Shown: positions 8,038 through 16,514, counted from the first letter of the stretch. The stretch is 48,417 nt of DNA from Fusobacterium perfoetens (GCF_021531475.1 NZ_JADYTX010000014.1:1-48417), one strand, 5' to 3'. The notes: generated by a model from the letters alone, not told the origin. Made by a program: numbers and translations.

Positions 8038-8093
8038 ATTAGGTTAAAAAAATTTTTATTGCTATTTTTTTATTTTTATGATAAAATTTTTAT

Positions 8094-8204
8094 ACAAATG
8101 AAAGTTAATTTAAGCTAACTTGTGAAGGGTTTGAGCTGGGTTCTCGAATGAGAGTAGGTGCTTTGCACTTAGAATTCCTTTGCTCCTGGGGTTAGCTTTT
8201 TTTA
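8094..8204 (+). ncRNA. Unassigned structured small RNA with intrinsic terminator
   Basis: A candidate promoter (TTGCTA 8059-8064, 17 bp, TAAAAT 8082-8087) is followed by a region unusually rich in G/C for this genome. Its ends form a perfect 8-bp stem, AAGCTAAC (8112-8119) with GTTAGCTT (8191-8198), which runs into seven T. Inside are two clear hairpins, TCTCGAATGAGA and GGTGCTTTGCACT, plus GGGTTCT/AGAATTC pairing. This is a multibranched fold closed by a terminator. It does not match the conserved cores of riboswitches, T-boxes, 6S or SRP RNA that I know. It lies directly outside the IS left end and convergent with the DUF3644-like gene, whose stop codon overlaps the terminator. Confidence 0.6.
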
Positions 8205-8449
8205 TTGCCATCTTTTAACTTTTTCTTTAAATTTTGTATAATATTTTCTGGATCTTTGACGTATTCCCCAATAATAAAATCAATAGCTTGCTGAGAATAA
8301 TAATACCTAGGTTTTCCATCATTCATTAATGTATAGCAAAATCTTTCTTGATTTTTCAATTCATAATAATTAACAAATAATAAAAACTCATTCCTGTTAA
8401 ACTTTTTAGTAGTTAAAGAATTATTAATTCTTTCCAATGCTCTAGTCAT
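8192..8449 (-). CDS. C-terminal part of a split DUF3644-like (HEPN) protein, or a small coupled protein
   Basis: A frame of 85 residues whose ATG overlaps the stop of the upstream frame by four bases (ATGA). The segment NRNEFLLFVNYYELKN followed by GKPRYYYSQQAIDFII looks like the C-terminal tail of longer DUF3644 proteins, though I say this from memory of the family. There is no independent strong ribosome binding site, since the ATG lies inside the upstream coding end. It is therefore either the downstream half of a gene broken by an internal deletion or frameshift, or a genuine translationally coupled partner. Its stop codon lies inside the terminator of the convergent RNA at 8094-8204. Confidence 0.5.
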   Translation of the reverse strand: MTRALERINNSLTTKKFNRNEFLLFVNYYELKNQERFCYTLMNDGKPRYYYSQQAIDFIIGEYVKDPENIIQNLKKKLKDGNKKS

Positions 8450-8772
8450 TGTGTAAGGATGTGTTGTGTACTTGTATTTCTTAACTCTATTATTTTTTCT
8501 AAATTTTTTCTTAAAGGATCCTTATCATTTGTAAAAACTTTTTTTATACAATTTTCCAAAGTAATAGTTCTTTCAGGACTATCCTTATAGTATATTTCTT
8601 TATTACCAAATTTTTTAATAATATGAGCTTTTAGCATTAATTCCCAAGCATTGCATATAAAAAAACTAAATCCTTCAACTCTATATTTTATAGTTGGTTT
8701 ATTATATATTTCAATTCCCAATATAAAAGCTTCTATTGCTTTATTTAAAATATTTTTTTCTAACTCAATCAT
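8446..8772 (-). pseudogene. DUF3644 domain protein, truncated (HEPN-like)
   Basis: A frame of 108 residues matching the N-terminal part of DUF3644: IEAFILGIEIYNKPTIKYR, then FSFFICNAWELMLKAHII, then a catalytic-type RNTSTQH that fits the R-x4-6-H motif of HEPN RNases. Full-length relatives continue well beyond this motif, but here the frame stops six residues after the histidine. A second frame starts in an ATGA overlap (8192-8449). The initiating ATG has an excellent GGAGG 7 nt upstream. It follows the alanine dehydrogenase gene by 47 bp on the same strand, so it may be co-transcribed. I read it as a decayed abortive-infection type gene, but a two-protein arrangement cannot be excluded. Confidence 0.55.
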
Positions 8773-8819
8773 AATTTTCCTCCATTATAAAAGCTAGTCT
8801 TTTATCACAACTTCTTTTA

Positions 8820-9926
8820 TTAGAATCCAACACCTACATAGTCTAGTCCCAAGCTATCGGCAACTTTTCTGCAAGTAACTCTCTCATTCATAATATTTAT
8901 TCCACCTAAAAGTTCTGGATAAACAGTACAAGCTCTCTTTAGACCTTTACTTGCGATCTCTCTTGCATATTTAAGGATTGAGTTTTCAACAGAGACAGTG
9001 GCAGTTATAGGATAAGCTCCCGCCATATTACCAACACAGTAATGGACAACACCATCTACCACATATGTTGGATTTTCCAAAGTTGTTATCTTAGAAGTTT
9101 CAAAGCAACCACCTTGGTCAATAGCCACGTCAACTATTACACTACCTTTTTGCATTGTATTTATATATTTTTTAGTAACAAGACAAGGAGTTTTTCCACC
9201 TGGGATAAGTACAGTACCTATTAAAAGATCTGCCTCAGAAACAGCTTTTTCAATATTTCTTGGTGTAGAATAAAGAGTTGTTATTTGACTTTTATAATTA
9301 TCGTCAAGATATCTTAATTTATTCATATCTATATCAATAGCAGTTACCTCTGCTCCCATTCCAAAAGCTGTCTTTATAGCACTTTGTCCAGCAACTCCAG
9401 CTCCAAGTACAACAACTTTTCCTCTCTCAACTCCGGGAACTCCACCTAAAAGTTTTCCCATTCCGCCGTTATTTTTTTGAAGATAAAAACTTCCCACTTG
9501 AACAGCCATTCTACCAGCTACTTCAGACATTGGAGAAAGTATTGGTTTTACTCCGTCCTCTTGAATGATAGTTTCAAAGGCTATACAAGTAGCCCCTGTT
9601 TTTAAAAGCTCAAGAGTAGTTTTTTTATGTGCTGCAAGGTGAAGATAAGCATATAATATATGGTGAGGTTTTAAAAGTTTTATCTCACACTCTAAAGGTT
9701 TTTCTACTTTTATTATTAAGGTAGCTTTTTCATAAATCTCTTCAAAAGTATCCACCATTATAGCTCCACTAGAGATATATTCTTCATCAGTTATTCCAGT
9801 AGCAAGTCCAGCTCCCTTTTGGACATATACTTCGTTACCATCTAGTACTAGTTGCCCAACACCAGCCGGAGTCAGCCCTACCCTACTTTCATCGTTGTTT
9901 TTTTCTTTAGGTATTCCAATCTTCAT
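8820..9926 (-). CDS. ald: Alanine dehydrogenase
   Basis: NAD-dependent interconversion of L-alanine and pyruvate plus ammonia, in the cytoplasm. At 368 residues the length is standard. It opens with MKIGIPKE and has the conserved E-SRVGLTP substrate loop, the catalytic-region YLHLAAH, SEVAGRMA and the Rossmann VVLGAGVAGQSA followed by an aspartate-ended strand (VTAIDID). The end shows the usual GGINIMNERVTCRKVADSLGL. GGAGG lies 7 nt before the ATG. It is divergent from the NhaC gene. It is typical of amino-acid fermenting anaerobes, where alanine serves nitrogen and redox balance. Confidence 0.97.
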   Translation of the reverse strand: MKIGIPKEKNNDESRVGLTPAGVGQLVLDGNEVYVQKGAGLATGITDEEYISSGAIMVDTFEEIYEKATLIIKVEKPLECEIKLLKPHHILYAYLHLAAHKKTTLELLKTGATCIAFETIIQEDGVKPILSPMSEVAGRMAVQVGSFYLQKNNGGMGKLLGGVPGVERGKVVVLGAGVAGQSAIKTAFGMGAEVTAIDIDMNKLRYLDDNYKSQITTLYSTPRNIEKAVSEADLLIGTVLIPGGKTPCLVTKKYINTMQKGSVIVDVAIDQGGCFETSKITTLENPTYVVDGVVHYCVGNMAGAYPITATVSVENSILKYAREIASKGLKRACTVYPELLGGINIMNERVTCRKVADSLGLDYVGVGF

Positions 9927-10108
9927 ATATATCCTCCAAAATTCCCTATTATTTTTTTATACTTTATATTATATATTATTTTTAAGAAAATAACAAATAG
10001 AATATATATATTATAAATCATTTTTTTACAAAAAATATTATAACTTTATTTTATTTTTTGTGAAATATATACTATAATGTATATATAACGATTATATGGG
10101 GTGAATTT

Positions 10109-11437
10109 ATGAAAAAAGTTCTATTTTTTATAAGTGTTTTATTGCTTATCTCCTTTGTTATTTTTACAAAATTTACCATTGGAGGAATTATTCTGGCAAT
10201 CTATGTTATTCTTTCTATGGTGGCAACTAGAAGAAATTTAACATTAGATGAGATCATTGATATCTCTATTTTGTATGGGAAAAAATCAAGTCTGGTTATT
10301 ATCCTTTTTATTTTTATAGGTAGCCTCTCTGCCACTTGGATGGCTTGTGGTACAATACCGGGACTTGTTTATTATGGATTAAAATTTATTAATCCGAATA
10401 TATTTTTATTCTTTGTTTTTGTAATCTGTTGTATCGTTTCATCAATCTTAGGTAGTGCCTTTGCCTCTACTGGTATAATCGGTGTGGCTTTAATGGCTAT
10501 TGCAAAAACTAGTGATATTAACTTAAATCTTGTTGGAGCAGCAATAATTTCTGGAGTTTATTTTGGAGATAGATGGTCGCCAATCTCTGTAAGTGCCAAC
10601 CTTGTATCATCTCTTACTGGGGTTAGTATCTTTACAAACTTAAGAAATATGGTAAAATCAACAATTGTGCCATTTATCTTGACATCAATTCTTTACCTTG
10701 GGCTTTCAAGAGTATTTACTCTTGATATTACAGAAAATCTTCTACCTAATATGATAATGGTAAATTATAATCTTGATATTAGATTTATTTTCTTGCCACT
10801 TGTTGCTATTATAGTTTTATCAATCCTTAAGGTAAATGTTAAAATTTCAATGGGAATAAGTATAGTTATGGCAACTTTAATCTCTGTATTTTTACAGAAT
10901 GAAAAGTTTTTTGATGTACTTAATTATGCTTTCAACGGATTTTATAAATTTAACGGTGGAGAACTTGAAAAAATCATAAAAGGTGGAGGGGTTGTATCTA
11001 TGGCAAATGCTACAATCGTTATTGTTATCTCTTGCCTTTTAGTTGGAATTTTGGAAAAAATGGAAATTTTATCATTCCTTAAATCAAAAATCAGAAATAT
11101 AGATTCAAGAGCTAATCTTTTTGCAAATATGTTTGGTATCGGAGTTATATCAAGTATGATAGGTTGTAACCAAACTGTATCAATAATTATGACTGAACAG
11201 GTTATGGAAGAAGTTTATGATTCAAGAGGTCTTAGCCGTGAAGATTTAACTGTAGATTTGGAAAACTCAGCTGTTATACTTAATGGATTTATTCCTTGGA
11301 ACAGTTCTTGTTTTGTTCCTTGTGCTATTCTTGAAGTGGCATTTTATATAGCTATACCACTAGCTTTCTTCTTGTCACTTATCCCAATCTGTACCTTTAT
11401 TCAGTACAAGATTTCTGACAGAAAAGCTTTAAAATAA
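10109..11437 (+). CDS. NhaC-family Na+/H+ antiporter
   Basis: Integral membrane protein of 442 residues with about eleven or twelve hydrophobic segments. Features of the NhaC/ArsB-like antiporter superfamily are present: GTIPGLVYYG, SSILGSAFASTGIIGVA, the charged intramembrane GVYFGDRWSPIS, and MIGCNQTVSIIMTEQ followed by LENSAVILNGFIPWNSSC. It probably exchanges Na+ (or malate/lactate, as in some paralogues) for protons at the inner membrane. Start ATG has GGGGTG upstream, and TATAAT at 10073-10078 is a likely -10 box. It lies divergent from alanine dehydrogenase. The ion specificity is inferred from the family only. Confidence 0.9.
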   Translation: MKKVLFFISVLLLISFVIFTKFTIGGIILAIYVILSMVATRRNLTLDEIIDISILYGKKSSLVIILFIFIGSLSATWMACGTIPGLVYYGLKFINPNIFLFFVFVICCIVSSILGSAFASTGIIGVALMAIAKTSDINLNLVGAAIISGVYFGDRWSPISVSANLVSSLTGVSIFTNLRNMVKSTIVPFILTSILYLGLSRVFTLDITENLLPNMIMVNYNLDIRFIFLPLVAIIVLSILKVNVKISMGISIVMATLISVFLQNEKFFDVLNYAFNGFYKFNGGELEKIIKGGGVVSMANATIVIVISCLLVGILEKMEILSFLKSKIRNIDSRANLFANMFGIGVISSMIGCNQTVSIIMTEQVMEEVYDSRGLSREDLTVDLENSAVILNGFIPWNSSCFVPCAILEVAFYIAIPLAFFLSLIPICTFIQYKISDRKALK

Positions 11438-11509
11438 AATTTTCTTTATTGTTCTAATAATTAAAAAAATATGGTATACTATAAAGAGTAATTTTGATAG
11501 GAGATATAT

Positions 11510-12430
11510 ATGGAATTTAAAAAGATTAACTATATAGATAGAAAAACTGGAAACGTTCTAGTTGAAAATGTTCCCGGTGAAAAGTTTTTAAAATTTTTAT
11601 ACTATAATCCCTTTGGAAAACTACCACTAGAGCTTTTAGTAAAGAGAAAATTTTTATCTGCTCTTTATGGTAAAAAGATGGACTCTCCTAGTTCTTGCAA
11701 ACTTATTCCAGACTTTGTAAAAGAACATAATATAAATATGGAAGAAAGTGTAAAATCAATTGATGAGTTTCAGTCTTTCAATGATTTTTTCACTAGAAAA
11801 TTAAAGCCTAACTCAAGAGCTATCCAAAGAGAAAAGGGAGTTTTGGCAAGTCCTGCTGACGGGAAAGTATTTGTTCTTGAAAATATCAACAAAGATACTC
11901 AGTTCTTCGTCAAAGGTGAGAAGTTTACATTAGAAGAGTTTTTTAGAAACAAAAGTTTTGCTAAAAAATACGATAATGGGATTATGTTTATTATAAGACT
12001 TGCACCAGTGGATTATCATAGATTTCACTTCCCAGCCTCTGGTTTAATCTCAAAAAGTAAAGTGATAGATGGAGCTTACTACTCTGTATCTACCCACGCA
12101 ATACGTACTAATTTTAGAATTTTCTGTGAAAATAAAAGAAGTTTTTCAACTCTTTTCACTGACCAATTTAAAGATATATGTATAGCTGAGATTGGAGCCA
12201 CTATGGTAGGTGGAATAAAACAAACTTATATCCCTTATACATATGTAGAAAAGGGAGATGAAAAAGGTTATTTCTTCTTCGGTGGATCTACTGTAATCCT
12301 ACTCCTTGAGAAACAATCTTTCAAAATTGATAAAGATTTATTAGAAAATAGTAAAAAAGGTATTGAAACAAAGGTTTATATGGGAGAAAGACTTGGAATT
12401 TCCCAAATAGCTAGAGGTGACGACTTTTGA
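11510..12430 (+). CDS. psd: Phosphatidylserine decarboxylase proenzyme
   Basis: A protein of 306 residues that forms phosphatidylethanolamine at the membrane. It has the family segments FNDFFTRKLKP, SPADGKV and the histidine-rich PVDYHRFHFPASG. The self-cleavage site is GGST at about residues 258-261, where the serine becomes the pyruvoyl group of the small alpha subunit; many relatives have LGST. Length and layout match the Psd type found in clostridia and fusobacteria. A -10-like TATACT lies 30 bp upstream. The stop overlaps the next start by four bases. Confidence 0.95.
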   Translation: MEFKKINYIDRKTGNVLVENVPGEKFLKFLYYNPFGKLPLELLVKRKFLSALYGKKMDSPSSCKLIPDFVKEHNINMEESVKSIDEFQSFNDFFTRKLKPNSRAIQREKGVLASPADGKVFVLENINKDTQFFVKGEKFTLEEFFRNKSFAKKYDNGIMFIIRLAPVDYHRFHFPASGLISKSKVIDGAYYSVSTHAIRTNFRIFCENKRSFSTLFTDQFKDICIAEIGATMVGGIKQTYIPYTYVEKGDEKGYFFFGGSTVILLLEKQSFKIDKDLLENSKKGIETKVYMGERLGISQIARGDDF

Positions 12431-12819
12431 GAAGAAAGCCCTGTTACTTTAAGAAATGGGATCTAGTTATATACTTTTTTATATTTTCAATACTTTTTTC
12501 TTTGTTTTGTTATGCCCAAAATCTTAACAACACAAAGGGAAATAAAGCTGAAGTATATGTAGATAACAAACTTCGTTATGTGTTTGATCTAGAAGAAAAT
12601 AAAAAAGAATATTTTGTAGATACTAATCTTGGGGGGGTTAATATCGAGATAAATAAAATGAAAATAAGAGTTACAACTTCTAACTCTCCTCTAAAAATCT
12701 GTGTAAAACAAGGTTGGATTTCAAATTCTGGAGATACTATCGTAGGGATACCTGATAGATTACTTATAAAAGTAGTTGGAGATACTGATGACTCTGAAGT
12801 GGATACTATTATTAAGTAA
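12427..12819 (+). CDS. NusG domain II (DUF1312-type) protein
   Basis: A protein of 130 residues. A short basic N-terminus is followed by one membrane anchor (about residues 12-30), then a small beta-barrel of the NusG_II type: AEVYVDNKLRYVFDL, GVNIEINKMKIRVTTSNSP, ICVKQGWISNSGDTIVGIPDRLLIKV. It begins with TTG at 12427, overlapping the psd stop, with GAGGTGA six bases upstream; no ATG is available. The function of these surface-exposed proteins is unknown. In other genomes they often sit near ApbE or Rnf genes, but neither is present here. Confidence 0.85.
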   Translation: MRRKPCYFKKWDLVIYFFIFSILFSLFCYAQNLNNTKGNKAEVYVDNKLRYVFDLEENKKEYFVDTNLGGVNIEINKMKIRVTTSNSPLKICVKQGWISNSGDTIVGIPDRLLIKVVGDTDDSEVDTIIK

Positions 12820-12830
12820 GGAGTGAGCGT

Positions 12831-13979
12831 ATGAATAAGCTATCTGAAAGAAAACTTTTCTTTAAAATTTTTATCTTAGGTATGATCCTAATCTTTATAC
12901 AGACTATGTTTCAAAATAATTCTGAGTTTTTAAATATCTTAAGGACACTAAAATATTATGGAAAACCTTTTATCTATGGAATTTTTATAGCAATTCTTTT
13001 TGACCCTTTAGTTGAGTTTATTGAAACAAAATTAAAATTTTCAAGAATTGTATCTTTATGGCTTGGATTTTTAATATTTATCTGTGTTTTCACAGGACTT
13101 ATGTTTTGGTTTATTCCAAACCTTATCAATAGTTTTGAAGATATTATAAAGATGTTCCCATCACTTCAAGATAAATTTGTCTACTATCTTAGAAAACTTT
13201 TTGATTTCCTAAGAGAAAAAGATCTTTTGATGATGAATGGAGATGAAGTTCAAAAGGCTATTGAAGATTTTATTGTTTCAAACATTGAGCATATAAAAAA
13301 TATCCTACTTTCTATAAGTCTTAATGTGGTTTATTGGATTGCTGAGGTTTTTGTATTTTTCTTAGGTTTATTTTTAGCTATTTATTTTATATTATATAAG
13401 AGATATTTTATGGGATTTTTTAAAAATTTAGTATTTTTATTTTATGATGATGAAAAGTCTAAAAAAGCTTTAGACTTTCTTATTGAGTGCAAAAATATTT
13501 TCCTTAACTATATGTCTGGTAGAATTTTAATCTCCATTGTAGTTGGGATTGTTGCATATATTGTTATGTGGTTTGGAAAAGTGCCTTACGCTCTTATCAT
13601 CTCAGTTATGATAGGTGTAGGTAATATGATTCCATATTTTGGGTCAATCGTTGCAGGTGTAATTGCATTTATTCTTGTGGTTTTGGTTGAGCCAGTGAAA
13701 GTTTGGTATATATTCCTTGCTATGGGAATTGCCCAAGCAGTTGACGGATATGTTGTTGGACCTTTAATTTTGAGCAAAAGTGTGGGACTTAGTTCTTTCT
13801 GGATAATCGCCTCAGTTATTATTATGGGGAACATTATGGGAACTACTGGAATGTTTTTGGGAGTACCAATATTTGCAATCTTAAAACTAATCTATACAAA
13901 GCTAATAAAAAATAAAAGAGAAAATTTACGTATCAAATATGAAGAAGAGAAAGAAAATAACGAGTTTAAGGAGTTTTAA
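12831..13979 (+). CDS. AI-2E family transporter (YtvI/PerM-like)
   Basis: Integral membrane protein of 382 residues with about eight hydrophobic segments and a soluble region (about residues 100-160) between the second and third parts. The conserved C-terminal half includes VPYALIISVMIGVGNMIPYFGS and VVGPLILSKSVGLSSFW followed by GMFLGVPIFAI, which identify the AI-2E/PerM family. Members export small molecules or act as ion-driven exporters; the substrate cannot be told. AAGGAG precedes the ATG, and the stop overlaps the next start by one base (TAATG). Confidence 0.93.
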   Translation: MNKLSERKLFFKIFILGMILIFIQTMFQNNSEFLNILRTLKYYGKPFIYGIFIAILFDPLVEFIETKLKFSRIVSLWLGFLIFICVFTGLMFWFIPNLINSFEDIIKMFPSLQDKFVYYLRKLFDFLREKDLLMMNGDEVQKAIEDFIVSNIEHIKNILLSISLNVVYWIAEVFVFFLGLFLAIYFILYKRYFMGFFKNLVFLFYDDEKSKKALDFLIECKNIFLNYMSGRILISIVVGIVAYIVMWFGKVPYALIISVMIGVGNMIPYFGSIVAGVIAFILVVLVEPVKVWYIFLAMGIAQAVDGYVVGPLILSKSVGLSSFWIIASVIIMGNIMGTTGMFLGVPIFAILKLIYTKLIKNKRENLRIKYEEEKENNEFKEF

Positions 13980-15118
13980 TGGAAGATAAAAAATATACAA
14001 TAGTTGCCTCTACTACAATGGGGCTAGAAAGTATTGTAAGAGATGAGTGTAAAGATTTAGGATTTAGTGACGTTCAAGCTTTTAATGGTAAAGTTGAATT
14101 TACAGGAACTTTAAGAGATATAGCTGTTGCTAATATACATCTTAGATGTGCTGACAGAGTATATATAAAAATGGGAGAGTTTAAAGCATTTTCTTTTGAG
14201 GAACTATTCCAAAATGTTAAGAAAATCAATTGGAGTGAGTTTATTGAAAAGGACGGAAACTTTATAATAAGTTGGGTAAGTGCTGTTAAATGTAAACTTT
14301 TCTCAAAATCTGATATTCAAAGTATCACAGAAAAAGCTATTGTTGAAAACTTAAGAAAAATTTATAAAGTTGATAGATTTTCTAAAAAAGGTGCAAAATT
14401 CGCTGTTAAAATCCAAGGGAATAAAGATGTTTTTTCTATAATGATAGATACAAGTGGAGTTGGACTTCATAAACGTGGTTATAGAAACTTAATAAATGAG
14501 GCTCCTTTAAAAGAAACTTTAGCTGCTGCTCTTGTTATGCTTACAAGATGGAAAGGTGGAGAAAGACCTTTTATAGACCCAATGTGTGGTACAGGGACTT
14601 TACCTATTGAGGCTGCTATGATTGCTAGAAATATCGCTCCTGGAGTAAACAGAAACTTTGCTGCTGAAGAATGGAAAATCTTCCCTAGAAATATGTGGAT
14701 TGATGTTAGAGACGAGGCTTTCTCAAAAGAGGATTACGACAAAGAAGTTAGAATTTATGGTTCTGATATAGATGGCGAGGCTATAAAAGTAGCTATTGAA
14801 AATGCTGAAAAAGCTGGTGTTGAAGATGATATCTTATTTGAAAATAAAAACTTTTTAGAGCTTGAATCAATGGCTGACAAAGGTTGTATTGTATCAAACC
14901 CACCATATGGAGAAAGACTCCTTGATGATGAAAAAGTTGAAAGATTATATAGACTTTTAGGAGATGTTTTAATGACAAGATTCCCTAAATGGTCATACTA
15001 CATAATCACATCATATAAGGATTTTGAAAAAGCTTTTGATAAAAAATCTACTAAAAATAGAAAATTATTTAATGGTGGTATAGAGTGTCATTACTACCAA
15101 TATTATGGAGAGAGATAG
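13979..15118 (+). CDS. THUMP-domain rRNA (guanine-N2) methyltransferase, RlmL/YpsC type
   Basis: A protein of 379 residues. The N-terminal ferredoxin-like plus THUMP region (1 to about 155) binds RNA. The C-terminal Rossmann methyltransferase has the SAM-binding IDPMCGTGTLPIEAA at about 200 and the catalytic NPPYGERL near 305. The family modifies 23S rRNA guanosines; here the protein is the single-domain form found in Firmicutes, not the fused RlmKL of proteobacteria. It is translationally coupled to the transporter upstream and overlaps the reading region of the next gene. Confidence 0.93.
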   Translation: MEDKKYTIVASTTMGLESIVRDECKDLGFSDVQAFNGKVEFTGTLRDIAVANIHLRCADRVYIKMGEFKAFSFEELFQNVKKINWSEFIEKDGNFIISWVSAVKCKLFSKSDIQSITEKAIVENLRKIYKVDRFSKKGAKFAVKIQGNKDVFSIMIDTSGVGLHKRGYRNLINEAPLKETLAAALVMLTRWKGGERPFIDPMCGTGTLPIEAAMIARNIAPGVNRNFAAEEWKIFPRNMWIDVRDEAFSKEDYDKEVRIYGSDIDGEAIKVAIENAEKAGVEDDILFENKNFLELESMADKGCIVSNPPYGERLLDDEKVERLYRLLGDVLMTRFPKWSYYIITSYKDFEKAFDKKSTKNRKLFNGGIECHYYQYYGER

Positions 15119-15119
15119 A

Positions 15120-15761
15120 ATGGATATAAAAATATTTATAGACTATGCTACTGAAATTGTGTTGCAAGTCCTAAGAAAAAATTCTCAAGAACTTCAAAAG
15201 GCTTATCAAGAAAATGATAACAAGAAAATAGAAGTTTTAGAAACTGAGATTATCCCAAAATATGAAAAACTTTATCTTGGGCTTACCAGTGATGAGATGA
15301 AGAAAAAAACTCCTGAGGAGATTGAAAATATTTTAAAAGTTTTAGAAGATATTTTAGAAAAAAATAACTTTACTAAAGAGTTTATTGAAGAGTGTCAAAA
15401 AAAGAGAGAAGAATATAAAGAGAGTTCTGGAGCTTTAGTTGTAAAAAGACTTTTTGAATACTCTATAAAAAATCTTAAAAAGAATAAGTCCAAAGTTTAT
15501 GACAAGCTTAACCCCTTATTAAAAAGAGAAGAAAAGCTTGAGGCAGATTTAAAAGAGGCTATCCAATATGAAGATGAGATGAAAATATCTGCTGATATTG
15601 TTGATGTAAGAGAGGAAAAAAGAGAGCTTAATGATAAAATTGCTCTTTTAGATTTAAAAATAGCATCTATTGAGAGAGATATCCAAAATAGATGGAAATA
15701 TGAAATCTATGGTACTGTTACACAAAAAGAACTTGAAAAATATATGAACTACAAGGATTAA
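15120..15761 (+). CDS. Uncharacterised coiled-coil protein
   Basis: About 213 residues, highly charged (Lys/Glu) and largely predicted coiled coil from about 20 to 195, with no recognised domain, signal peptide or membrane segment. I choose the ATG at 15120 because GGAG at 15107-15110 is well spaced for it. An in-frame ATG at 15105 lies inside the end of the methyltransferase gene. It sits between the rRNA methyltransferase and cyclophilin genes on the same strand, 16 bp before the latter. A structural or chaperone-associated role is conceivable but unsupported. Confidence 0.8.
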   Translation: MDIKIFIDYATEIVLQVLRKNSQELQKAYQENDNKKIEVLETEIIPKYEKLYLGLTSDEMKKKTPEEIENILKVLEDILEKNNFTKEFIEECQKKREEYKESSGALVVKRLFEYSIKNLKKNKSKVYDKLNPLLKREEKLEADLKEAIQYEDEMKISADIVDVREEKRELNDKIALLDLKIASIERDIQNRWKYEIYGTVTQKELEKYMNYKD

Positions 15762-15777
15762 TCAAAGGGGGATTATT

Positions 15778-16452
15778 ATGCTAAACAAACTATTTATACT
15801 ACTAGGAGTTTTAACACTAGCTATGCTTGCTACAAGGTTGACTGCTAATTTAAAAATGAAGAAGTTAAAAAAATTGGAGGTTAAATTAATGGAAGTAAAA
15901 AAACTAAACGCAAAAATTATAACTAACAAAGGGTCTATCAATATTAAATTATTCCCAGAAGTAGCACCTTTTACAGTTCTTAACTTTGCACATCTATCAA
16001 TGATAGGATACTATGATAACTTAACATTCCACAGAGTTATCGACGAATTTATGATTCAAGGAGGAGACCCAGAAGGAAATGGAACTGGTGGACCAGGATA
16101 CCAATTCCACGATGAGTTCAAAAAAGAAGTTGTGTTCGATAGACCAGGACTTTTAGCAATGGCTAATGCTGGACCTAGCACAAATGGTTCTCAATTCTTT
16201 ATCACTCACGTTGAAACACCTTGGTTAAACTACAAACATACTATTTTTGGAGAAGTTGTATCACCTGCTGACCAAGATATAGTTAATAGAATCTGCCAAG
16301 AAGATGTTATCAAATCTATCCAAATTACAGGAGATATAAAAGAACTTTATTCTTCTGATGAGGCTAAAGAAACAGTTGCTCAAATCAATGAAATCCTTAT
16401 GTCTCAAAATAAATTCAAAAACTTAAGATATGAATCTATAAATAATTTATAA
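15778..16452 (+). CDS. Cyclophilin-type peptidyl-prolyl cis-trans isomerase with two possible starts
   Basis: The cyclophilin core includes FHRVIDEFMIQGGDPEGNG, NGSQFFITHVETPWL and HTIFGEVV, with the catalytic arginine in FHR. From the ATG at 15778 (GGGGGATT upstream) the protein has 224 residues and an N-terminal hydrophobic anchor (about residues 4-22) with a basic stem. An internal in-frame ATG at 15889 has a better ribosome binding site (GGAGG at 15876-15880, 8 nt spacing) and would give a 187-residue cytosolic enzyme starting MEVKKLNAKI. Both signals look genuine, so one gene may make membrane-bound and soluble forms. The last gene of the plus-strand run that begins at psd. Confidence 0.92.
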   Translation: MLNKLFILLGVLTLAMLATRLTANLKMKKLKKLEVKLMEVKKLNAKIITNKGSINIKLFPEVAPFTVLNFAHLSMIGYYDNLTFHRVIDEFMIQGGDPEGNGTGGPGYQFHDEFKKEVVFDRPGLLAMANAGPSTNGSQFFITHVETPWLNYKHTIFGEVVSPADQDIVNRICQEDVIKSIQITGDIKELYSSDEAKETVAQINEILMSQNKFKNLRYESINNL

Positions 16453-16460
16453 TATAAAAA

Positions 16461-16489
16461 TTGACTTTTATAAAAAAATATCTTATAAT
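16461..16489 (+). promoter_or_regulatory. Sigma-70 promoter of the small toxin-like locus
   Basis: TTGACT (16461-16466), 17-bp spacer, TATAAT (16484-16489). It lies just after the cyclophilin stop codon and serves the hairpin leader and 33-residue peptide that follow. Confidence 0.8.
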
Positions 16490-16514
16490 GTATGTGTAAA
16501 TGCCCGTTGGGTAC

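Larger units (their letters stand above)
6232..8046 (-). mobile_element. Complete IS200/IS605-family element (tnpA plus tnpB)
   Basis: The minus strand carries, in order, a left-end hairpin (7993-8037), tnpA (7521-7925), tnpB (6362-7501) and a right-end hairpin (stem CTCCCACTT 6240-6248 with AAGTGGGAG 6270-6278). No terminal inverted repeats or target duplications are visible, as expected for this single-strand transposing family. The sequence flanking the left end reads TTTTTTTAAC on the minus strand, so a TTTAA/TTTAAC-type target motif is plausible. Both reading frames look intact, so the element may be active. The exact ends are estimates to within a few bases. Confidence 0.85.

Noticed and set aside
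8094-8204. 6S, SRP or tmRNA identity for the structured RNA
   Set aside because: Too short for 6S or tmRNA, no GGAAGGAAGCA-like SRP core, no tRNA-like acceptor end.
13586-13834. 82-codon frame opposite the AI-2E transporter
   Set aside because: Antisense shadow of a conserved membrane segment.
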